This document shows positions 1 to 4,879 of a stretch of 6,261 bases of DNA, piece by piece; the first letter of the stretch is position 1, and each line of letters begins with the position of its first letter. Location of the stretch: positions 1-6,261 of the forward strand of contig QMYO01000105.1 of the NCBI GenBank assembly GCA_003662715.1. Direction: 5' to 3'. The notes under the pieces were generated by a model. That model saw nothing but the letters and a program-made list of their open reading frames with translations. It had not been told where the DNA came from and did no database searches. Made by a program: the position numbers and the translations under genes. The stretch comes from Candidatus Bathyarchaeota archaeon (GTDB taxonomy: Archaea; Thermoproteota; Bathyarchaeia; Bathyarchaeales; Bathyarchaeaceae).

Positions 1-1506
1 CCATATCCTACAGAGTCTATTTTACACAAGCTCTATCAAGGATTTAGAGGACTAAATTTCCAAGCTGCATTAACCGTGATTTTTGCCCGAATGTTTAGTA
101 TGGACCTACTGTGGATTCATCTGTTTCTCGTACCAGTCCTGTGGGGAGTCTTCACGCCAATCGCCGCTTTCTTGATTACAAAAACTCTTGGCGGGAACGA
201 TAAAGTTGCAGTTCTATCCAGCTTGCTTCTTTCCGCCTTTCCATGCGTAACTTATTTCGGAGCAATCTCGGTGTACAACAGTTTAGGATTCATCTTTTTC
301 TTTTACTCATTATACTTTATGCTGAGGAACTTAAACTCCAACGATTCCAAAACCAAATTCCTAATGTTAACTTTCTCCTTCTTTTCCCTTCTCTCCCACT
401 ATCTAACCGGAATCATCTCCTTCTCGCTTCTCCTCTTAGCCCTAACATTCAAATCATACAGAAGCGAAAAGTTTCCATCTAAAACCGCAAAAACTTCGTT
501 GGTAACTTTCTTTATTCTCTGCGCCAGCCTCCTACCCTTCTCCTTCATCTACTTAAGATTTTTCCGCCCCGCCACTAACACAGCTTTTACTTTAGACAAA
601 TTGTATGAACTGCCTCTTGAAGAAATTGCGGGAGTTTTCTTACTAGGAGACCTCATATACGCTTTTGACATCAAAATAATACTTCTCAACATTGTAGGAC
701 CAACGCTTGCCCTTCTATACGGAATATATCTTCTCTACAAACTGAAAAGAAATCCTACCGCAAAACATCGAACACAAATCTACTTCCTCTTCGCAGCATT
801 CCTAATGATATTAGTTGACTTCCGAATCCTAAAACTCTTCATGAGCAACCTTCCCCTCAACGAGGAAAGACTCTGGGTGTTCCGAGACTTCATAGCCGCC
901 CCATTTATAGCTCTCGCAATCTATGCAACAATCTCATCGCTGAAGACATTACTAAAGGCCACCTCTCCATTCACACTATCTCTTACCAACCTAAAGACAT
1001 TAACTAAGCGCAGCATCCTCTGCGTCTCAAGTCTCTTATTTACACTAAACATTCTAATCCCAGCAATCCTAGGAGGCTGGATTACCCTTTCCCTATACGC
1101 TGCCTACCCACAAGTGGCACCTTTACAAACAACATGGTACGAACTAGAAGCAGTAAAATACATAGAAGAAAATACCAACGAAAAATACGTTGTAATTGGC
1201 GACATATGGACCATTTACGCAGGTGAAAGAATCGTAGGAATCACCAACCCAAGAGCCTACTACTTCGGAGAATACAACGAAACTGGATATGACCTATTCA
1301 TAAACATGAAAGAGAATCCGTCTCCAGAATGGATGCTCTTAGCCATGAACTACACGGACACCACAATAGCCTACTTCATAGTCACAGAACCAAGACTTGG
1401 CGCAGAAGAGTTTAACAACACTGTTTCCAAAGCTCTACAAAACGGTTTACCCGTCTACGCTACCTTTGGCGATGGAAAACTATACATCTTCTATCGCCAA
1501 AAATAA
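1..1506 (+). CDS. Polytopic membrane protein with C-terminal extracytoplasmic domain, GT-C glycosyltransferase-like (5' end outside window)
   Basis: The frame is open from base 1 to the TAA at 1504-1506, so this is the last 501 residues of a longer protein. A GTG at base 76 is in frame, but coding-like sequence (PYPTESILHKLYQG) precedes it, so GTG is unlikely to be the start. About nine hydrophobic segments fall between fragment residues 35 and 366, followed by a soluble domain of about 135 residues with sequons such as N426-E-T. A late loop carries the charged/aromatic motif NEERLWVFRDF (about 287-297) before a helix. This plan of a helix bundle plus extracytoplasmic tail is that of GT-C transferases (PMT and AglB-like), which use lipid-linked sugars on the outer face. 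The diagnostic first-loop acidic motif would lie upstream and cannot be seen, so the enzyme call is inference. Coding-strand G is scarce compared with the next gene. A flippase or a non-catalytic membrane protein remains possible. Confidence 0.85.
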   Translation, partial: PYPTESILHKLYQGFRGLNFQAALTVIFARMFSMDLLWIHLFLVPVLWGVFTPIAAFLITKTLGGNDKVAVLSSLLLSAFPCVTYFGAISVYNSLGFIFFFYSLYFMLRNLNSNDSKTKFLMLTFSFFSLLSHYLTGIISFSLLLLALTFKSYRSEKFPSKTAKTSLVTFFILCASLLPFSFIYLRFFRPATNTAFTLDKLYELPLEEIAGVFLLGDLIYAFDIKIILLNIVGPTLALLYGIYLLYKLKRNPTAKHRTQIYFLFAAFLMILVDFRILKLFMSNLPLNEERLWVFRDFIAAPFIALAIYATISSLKTLLKATSPFTLSLTNLKTLTKRSILCVSSLLFTLNILIPAILGGWITLSLYAAYPQVAPLQTTWYELEAVKYIEENTNEKYVVIGDIWTIYAGERIVGITNPRAYYFGEYNETGYDLFINMKENPSPEWMLLAMNYTDTTIAYFIVTEPRLGAEEFNNTVSKALQNGLPVYATFGDGKLYIFYRQK

Positions 1507-1515
1507 GCCATTGTT

Positions 1516-1602
1516 AATTGCAATTCTCCATTATCCGTCAGCATTATGCCAAAGAAATAATTGAACCTTGATTCATAAGGGTTAAATAATAATGGTGTAA
1601 CC
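1516..1602 (+). promoter_or_regulatory. Spacer elements upstream of the SDR gene: weak hairpin and TATA-like box
   Basis: AATTGCAATT at 1516-1525 is a perfect 10-bp palindrome just after the membrane-protein stop. AACCTT (1564-1569) can pair with AAGGGTT (1577-1583, one bulge) around a 7-nt loop, a weak candidate for the end of the upstream transcript; no T tract follows. TTAAATAATAA at 1582-1592 resembles an archaeal TATA box and would place transcription start near 1612, giving the SDR gene a leader of about 100 nt. GGTTA (1580-1584) and TAACC (1598-1602) flank this box as an inverted repeat, and TGGT-GTA-ACCA lies at 1593-1603, so an operator is possible. All of this rests on pattern alone. 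Confidence 0.3.
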
Positions 1603-1690
1603 ACTCAATAATATCCGTGTTAAGAAACTGGATGCTTTCCTAAAAGTTGTGGCGTTATGCTTGGAAAACTTGAGGAAGGCGTTAGCTCAT

Positions 1691-1696
1691 GGGAGG
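1691..1696 (+). promoter_or_regulatory. Strong Shine-Dalgarno GGGAGG, misplaced for the annotated GTG start
   Basis: GGGAGG is the best anti-16S match in this spacer. It ends 7 nt before an ACG codon at 1704, which is in frame with the SDR gene, but 19 nt before the GTG at 1716, which is too far for normal use. The site therefore argues that translation is, or was, initiated at 1704. The site also overlaps ATG 1689, whose in-frame reading stops at TAA 1701-1703. Confidence 0.5.
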
Positions 1697-1715
1697 CGCT
1701 TAAACGAGCAATAAA

Positions 1716-2675
1716 GTGTTGGTTACTGGAGGAGCGGGTTTCATAGGCAGTGCTCTTGTGCGCAAGCTTCTTGATAAGGGATATGAGGTAACGGTTTTAG
1801 ACGATTTAAGTACAGGCTTACGGGATAATTTACCTGAAAGCAGTCGGTTGAAGCTTGTTATTGGTGATGTTAGAGATTTTGAGTTAGTTTCAACGGCTAT
1901 TCGTGGCCATCAATATGTGATGCATCTTGCTGCGCAGGCTTTCATACCGTTATGTTATCAGCGACCTTTAGAGATAGCTGAGGTAAATTCTATCGGGAGC
2001 ATCAACGTTTTCAAAGCCTGTCTAGACCATGCTATTAAGCGGCTTGTTCACATAAGTAGCAGCGAGGTTTACGGGTCAGCCCAGTACACGCCAATGGATG
2101 AGCAGCATCCGCTGTGTCCATACAGTACGTATTCGGTTGCGAAAGTAGCTGCTGACATGTGGGCTCAAACGTTCTATTGGGAACACAAGCTTCCAGTGGT
2201 CATATTGAGACCCTTCAACACTTATGGACCGAGGGAAAGTTTACCGTATTTTATACCAGAGATGATTAGGCAATGCCTAAAAGAATCGGTGATTCATGTG
2301 GGAAATTTAGAGACAAGCCGAGACTTCACTTACGTAGAAGACGCTGTAGCCGCTATGGTAAGCGCTCTTGAAACAGAAAACGTCGAAGGTGAAATCATAA
2401 ACATCGGGTCAGGTGAGACTCGCAAGATGAAGGATATTCTAAAGCTTATCCAGCAAGAAACGGGTGCTGAAAAGAAGCAAGTGGTGCTTGACAAAAGTAG
2501 ACTTCGCCCTAGAGACCTCGAAACGCTCGTTACAGATAATGCTAAAGCGAGAAAAATCTTGGGTTGGGCGCCCAGAATAGGGTTTGAGGAAGGAATTCGG
2601 AGAACTCTTAAGTGGTATATTAATCATGGACAAACATGGGGTTACGAGAAACATGGGTGGAAGTGGCGCTACTAA
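1716..2675 (+). CDS. NAD-dependent sugar-nucleotide epimerase/dehydratase (extended SDR family)
   Basis: A 319-residue extended short-chain dehydrogenase. The Rossmann glycine motif GGAGFIG is at residues 5-11, and D29/D30 end strand 2, favouring NAD. The active site is S115-S116-E117 within SSSEVYG, with Y139-x3-K143. RPFNTYGPRES (165-175) and RDFTYVEDA (202-210) are typical substrate-domain blocks. The S-S-E triplet sits where RmlB has T-D-E and where GDP-mannose 4,6-dehydratase and LegB-type enzymes have T-S-E. A 4,6-dehydratase is therefore plausible, with UDP-glucose 4-epimerase the main alternative; substrate cannot be read from sequence. Such enzymes act in the cytoplasm on nucleotide sugars for surface glycans. 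GTG 1716 is the first usable standard start after the in-frame TAA at 1701, but it gives an N terminus (MLVTGG) shorter than usual, and the four codons before it (T-S-N-K) look like lost coding sequence. The C terminus GWKWRY is unusually aromatic and basic. Confidence 0.92.
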   Translation: MLVTGGAGFIGSALVRKLLDKGYEVTVLDDLSTGLRDNLPESSRLKLVIGDVRDFELVSTAIRGHQYVMHLAAQAFIPLCYQRPLEIAEVNSIGSINVFKACLDHAIKRLVHISSSEVYGSAQYTPMDEQHPLCPYSTYSVAKVAADMWAQTFYWEHKLPVVILRPFNTYGPRESLPYFIPEMIRQCLKESVIHVGNLETSRDFTYVEDAVAAMVSALETENVEGEIINIGSGETRKMKDILKLIQQETGAEKKQVVLDKSRLRPRDLETLVTDNAKARKILGWAPRIGFEEGIRRTLKWYINHGQTWGYEKHGWKWRY

Positions 2676-2686
2676 AGTTTTCAAAC

Positions 2687-2799
2687 TAGACAGAAGTCTA
2701 ATCAGAACTATTAGACAATGAACTGTGGCTATAATTAAAGGAAACTTAGCCTAAACGCTTACGCTTCTTTTTTTTAGAAGTTTTACAGTTTTGTCTAAT
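2687..2799. repeat. Cluster of alternating TAGAC/GTCTA elements forming nested, mutually exclusive inverted repeats
   Basis: The spacer between two convergent genes contains TAGAC (2687-2691), GTCTAAT (2696-2702), ATTAGAC (2710-2716) and GTCTAAT (2793-2799). These permit three pairings: a 5-bp stem with AGAA loop (2687-2700), a 7-bp stem with 7-nt loop (2696-2716), and a long arm ATTAGACAA-tg-AACTGT (2710-2726) against ACAGTT-TTGTCTAAT (2785-2799), 15 bp with a 2-nt bulge. The element at 2710-2716 can join only one partner at a time. The right arm ends on the first base of the minus-strand neighbour's stop codon. It could be a bidirectional terminator, an RNA switch in the 3' UTR, or the remains of a small palindromic repeat element; sequence alone does not decide. 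Confidence 0.6.
2764..2780 (+). terminator. T8 tract with short flanking inverted repeat, probable terminator of the SDR gene
   Basis: CTTCT (2764-2768) and AGAAG (2776-2780) flank a run of eight T (2768-2775), about 90 nt after the SDR stop codon. T-rich tracts on the coding strand are the usual archaeal termination signal. The tract lies inside the long arms of the 2710-2799 inverted repeat. The minus strand has no T run here, so the convergent gene would need another signal. Confidence 0.4.
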
Positions 2800-3248
2800 T
2801 ACCATTTTTCGTGAATCAGTTGGTTTACTGTTTTCTTGTTTAGGTATTTGCCGCTTCTTGGCATCCTACCTATTCCTGTGACTTTAGAGATAACCCTTGC
2901 GGAAATTGGAACAGGAAGTTCACGTAGATTTTTGAATCTAATGAATGTTGCTTTCGGTCTTCCCTGCAAGAAATTCAAGTATTCTTCATAGGATTTTAAG
3001 CAGCTTTCATTACCATAAGTATTCCAGAGGTCATCAGTATCTCCAGTGACTCGTTCGATAAAGTCGGCGATGCCACGGATTTCTTTGGCGGGATGGTTCA
3101 CGTAGAAAAGAAGTAACTTTGCTTTTTTGGGACCAACTTTTCCTCTGCGAACAAATGCGTGCAATACCTTGCCGGCTCTTTTTTGGTGGCATAGTTGATT
3201 CCAGAATTTTTCGTTATTTAAGAGAATGAATGCGTACCGTTCAGACAT
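2799..3248 (-). CDS. Small PUA-like protein, probably DUF365 family
   Basis: A 149-residue soluble protein. I recognise the block KLLLFYVNHPAKEIRGIADF (45-63), followed by DDLWNTYGNESCLKSYEEY (72-90), TFIRFKNLRELPVPIS (101-116) and GIGRMPRSGKYLNKKTV (125-141), as the pattern of an archaeal PUA/ASCH-like family that I believe is DUF365. PUA-like folds generally bind RNA or modified nucleotides; this family's own role is not known to me. The length matches a single stand-alone domain. The ATG is preceded by GGTG with 6-nt spacing, which supports the start. Downstream the gene faces the SDR gene, and the stop codon overlaps the spacer repeat by one base. A TATA-like CTTTATAA about 55 nt upstream suggests a monocistronic transcript. 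Family assignment is from memory, without a search. Confidence 0.85.
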   Translation of the reverse strand: MSERYAFILLNNEKFWNQLCHQKRAGKVLHAFVRRGKVGPKKAKLLLFYVNHPAKEIRGIADFIERVTGDTDDLWNTYGNESCLKSYEEYLNFLQGRPKATFIRFKNLRELPVPISARVISKVTGIGRMPRSGKYLNKKTVNQLIHEKW

Positions 3249-3300
3249 TTATTACACCGAAATCTTTGGTTAGTATAGTAGTCTTTTATGATATTTGCCA

Positions 3301-3308
3301 TTATAAAG
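3301..3308 (-). promoter_or_regulatory. TATA box for the PUA-like gene
   Basis: The minus strand reads CTTTATAA, close to the archaeal TATA consensus, centred about 56 nt before the ATG at 3248. Transcription would start near 3278, leaving a leader of about 30 nt that contains the GGTG ribosome site. Confidence 0.4.
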
Positions 3309-3496
3309 ATAGTTAACGATTTTAGAACTTCTTTAGGCATTGTTGATAAATTTCAATGTTCCTCTCAAAAATCATATGTGTAAAAGAGTTTTTTGTTAGA
3401 TTTCTTAAAAGGTTTCTTCTTCTAATGTTTCCGTAACGCTTTTTTCTTCATTGTTTTGGGGCATTAAGTTTTTTTGCTTTGAGCGCCTCTTACAAG

Positions 3497-3506
3497 TATA
3501 CTATTA
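3497..3506 (+). promoter_or_regulatory. TATA-like box for the small PEPTP protein gene
   Basis: TATACTATTA lies about 37 nt before the ATG at 3538. Transcription would begin near 3527, giving a very short leader containing GGGAG (3529-3533). Confidence 0.3.
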
Positions 3507-3537
3507 ATTGGTTAGTTAAAGGATTGTTGGGAGCAGC

Positions 3538-3879
3538 ATGAAGCCGGACGAGTTAAAGAGTGCAGTTGAAGCGTTGAAGGAACTTGGGCTAAGCTATAAA
3601 GAGGCTACTGACGTTATCCAAGGAGTTTCAAATGAAATTCGTTCTGTGCGAGGTTTGTGGAGAAAGGGAAACAAGTCGAAGCTCATCAAACTTGGTTTAT
3701 CCCTTATAGTGTTTCCAGAGCCCACTCCGATTAGCGAAACTTTGGGCGCTGTTGTTTTGGCTACTGGATTGATTCATGATAAAGTTAAGCAGTCGAATCT
3801 GCATATTGATGATGTTTACAGCACTTTTCAAGAGGTAATGAGGGATTTACAGACGATTAAACATGGACTGACTCAATGA
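3538..3879 (+). CDS. Small hypothetical protein with hydrophobic PEPTP hairpin
   Basis: A 113-residue protein that I cannot assign to a family. Residues 1-40 are a charged, helix-prone region (ELKSAVEALKELGLSYKEA) ending in a basic segment WRKGNKSK (41-48). Residues 49-60 are hydrophobic, then EPTP (61-64) makes a turn, then a second apolar stretch LGAVVLATGLI (69-79). The tail (80-113) is helical and amphipathic. The central pair is short for two full membrane spans but could be a re-entrant or membrane-associated hairpin; a buried helix-turn-helix in a soluble protein is equally possible. The ATG has GGGAG upstream with a tight 4-nt spacing. The gene is flanked on both sides by genes on the other strand, so it is probably transcribed alone; a T6 run at 3978-3983 may end it. 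Balanced codon use and a proper ribosome site support a real gene. Confidence 0.75.
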   Translation: MKPDELKSAVEALKELGLSYKEATDVIQGVSNEIRSVRGLWRKGNKSKLIKLGLSLIVFPEPTPISETLGAVVLATGLIHDKVKQSNLHIDDVYSTFQEVMRDLQTIKHGLTQ

Positions 3880-3974
3880 GGTTTTCTTAAATCACAACCA
3901 TCCATTATTTGGCAATTCTTAACATAATTAACTCAGTTTCTTCATGTATGTGCATAGGCGATATCTATTTAACA

Positions 3975-4532
3975 TCATTTTTTCAGCTTTTCTCTACAGT
4001 ATGGACATAGCTTAAAACGGGATGATACTTTTTTGCCACATGAGGGGCATACGGTTTTAAAGTTAAAACGGCAATATGGACAAATTTTGAGGGCTTTTGA
4101 TATTTCCTTATTGCATTGAGGACAGCGATGCTTTTCTTCTAATTCTTTTTCAGGTTTTTCTTCCTTTATCTTCTTCTTTCTTGAGGGAAGTGTTACGCCT
4201 ATCAGCGTCATTGCTATTCCTCCCACGATGAAAAACGCTCCTAAAAGGGGGTCTAGAAGAAATGCTATGATTGTGCCTAGAGACAAAAATATTAATCCAA
4301 GAGTAGTAACAGCATCTCCTAGAAGTCTAGTTTCTGCGGGCATCTTTGAAATCTTCAATTCTCCCTCTTTTAATCTAAGTATCCATCTAGTTCCACATAC
4401 TCTGCATCTGGCGTAGGTTTCATTGGTTTTCCTTGAGAAGTCATATGCATAATCATGACCGCACACTGGGCAATTTGGAAAATTTTCATACATCAATTCT
4501 ATTAGTGTTCTTGTCTCGTTTGCAGAAGACAT
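3975..4532 (-). CDS. Membrane protein with three zinc ribbons
   Basis: A 185-residue protein. An N-terminal zinc ribbon is formed by C21-x2-C24 and C43-x2-C46. Two hydrophobic helices follow at about 71-93 and 96-115, then a highly charged linker (about 118-135, Lys/Glu rich). The C terminus carries two more ribbons: C137-x2-C140 with C151-x2-C154, and C162-x2-C165 with C176-x2-C179, the double zinc ribbon arrangement. With two spans and basic residues (RKKKIK) after the second, both zinc-binding ends should face the cytoplasm. Such proteins are common in archaea and their roles are mostly unknown; protein or nucleic-acid contact at the membrane is a guess. The ATG has AAGGA upstream with 7-nt spacing, and a TATA box lies about 65 nt upstream. 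All twelve cysteines are present, so nothing suggests decay. Confidence 0.85.
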   Translation of the reverse strand: MSSANETRTLIELMYENFPNCPVCGHDYAYDFSRKTNETYARCRVCGTRWILRLKEGELKISKMPAETRLLGDAVTTLGLIFLSLGTIIAFLLDPLLGAFFIVGGIAMTLIGVTLPSRKKKIKEEKPEKELEEKHRCPQCNKEISKALKICPYCRFNFKTVCPSCGKKVSSRFKLCPYCREKLKK

Positions 4533-4593
4533 CCTTTATTCCTTAAAGATTATTTTCATTTCTTGCATTAAAGCCTTAAAGTTCTATACTTGA

Positions 4594-4603
4594 CTTTATA
4601 TAG
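4594..4603. promoter_or_regulatory. Strong near-symmetric TATA box, possibly bidirectional
   Basis: The plus strand reads CTTTATATAG and the minus strand CTATATAAAG, both good archaeal TATA boxes. On the minus strand it would serve the zinc-ribbon gene, with a transcript start near 4573 and a leader of about 40 nt. On the plus strand it would start a transcript near 4620-4625, just before the hairpin at 4634-4664, where no convincing gene exists. An ATG at 4618 opens only 21 codons. Confidence 0.45.
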
Positions 4604-4633
4604 GGTCAAAGTGTCTTATGGTTGTTTACCGCA

Positions 4634-4664
4634 TCGCTGCATTACGCATTCACAAATGCAGCGA
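4634..4664 (+). other. Perfect 10-bp hairpin, candidate small RNA or regulatory site
   Basis: TCGCTGCATT (4634-4643) is the exact reverse complement of AATGCAGCGA (4655-4664), with an 11-nt loop. It begins about 10-15 nt after the predicted plus-strand transcript start of the TATA box at 4594-4603. T runs at 4703-4707 and 4751-4755 could end a short transcript. The hairpin lies far from any coding end and so is not an obvious terminator. It could be the 5' stem of a small RNA or a symmetric protein-binding site. Confidence 0.4.
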
Positions 4665-4879
4665 ACATCCTACTATTTGTTGAAAGCAATGTTTTCAGCT
4701 CTGTTTTTCCATATCTATTTTCTAACAGTCGCTACTATTGCCTCTATTCTCGTTTTTGTCTTCGAACTGAATTCTCTGTGCAGCAGAAAGAGGGTAACTC
4801 TTAACCAACCGCAAAGGGATTCGTAAGAACTGTAAGAGCCGTTTGCAGCCTCAGAATCGTATTCTGCGAGCAATTTCAT

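Larger units (their letters stand above)
3249..3537. other. Divergent spacer with possible decayed coding sequence on the minus strand
   Basis: Between the two divergent genes the minus strand is strongly purine-rich and gives short coding-like stretches in successive frames: a 19-residue acidic peptide starting MPQNNEEKS (3405-3464), an overlapping lysine-rich stretch KKPFKKSNKKLFYTYDF in a second frame (ending near 3368), and MIFERNIEIYQQCLKKF (3322-3375) in a third. None has a good ribosome site. The pattern fits a frameshifted gene remnant, but purine-rich DNA can produce the same look by chance. The 9-mer TTGGTTAGT occurs twice in the same orientation (3266-3274 and 3508-3516), near each gene's start. 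I see no RNA gene. Confidence 0.3.
4533..4879. other. 347-nt region without a supportable gene
   Basis: Besides the TATA box and 10-bp hairpin, the region is T-rich on the plus strand. Short frames on the plus strand, one from ATG 4657 with a single hydrophobic stretch and another from TTG 4622, lack ribosome sites, overlap each other and look like products of T-rich composition. A second small hairpin CAGAAT-CGT-ATTCTG (4852-4866) lies 14 nt past the stop of the minus-strand hydrolase gene and may belong to its 3' end, although no T run follows on that strand. No tRNA-like fold was found. Confidence 0.4.

Noticed and set aside
76..78. GTG 76 as the start of the first gene
   Set aside because: The frame is open to base 1 with protein-like sequence upstream and there is no ribosome site before GTG, so the gene is cut by the window edge.
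2439..2684. Minus-strand frame of 81 codons over the SDR 3' end
   Set aside because: It lies opposite a clear SDR coding region with conserved motifs and has no recognisable features.
3266..3516. TTGGTTAGT repeated at 3266-3274 and 3508-3516 as a shared operator
   Set aside because: A 9-mer repeat is quite likely by chance in about 290 nt of AT-rich sequence, and the same-strand orientation does not match the divergent genes.
4622..4804. 60-codon plus-strand frame from TTG 4622
   Set aside because: Weak start, no ribosome site, unlikely composition and overlap with another equally weak frame.
4657..4826. Possible single-span small membrane protein (56 codons from ATG 4657)
   Set aside because: No ribosome site, the start lies inside the hairpin arm, and T-rich DNA gives hydrophobic stretches in more than one frame here.
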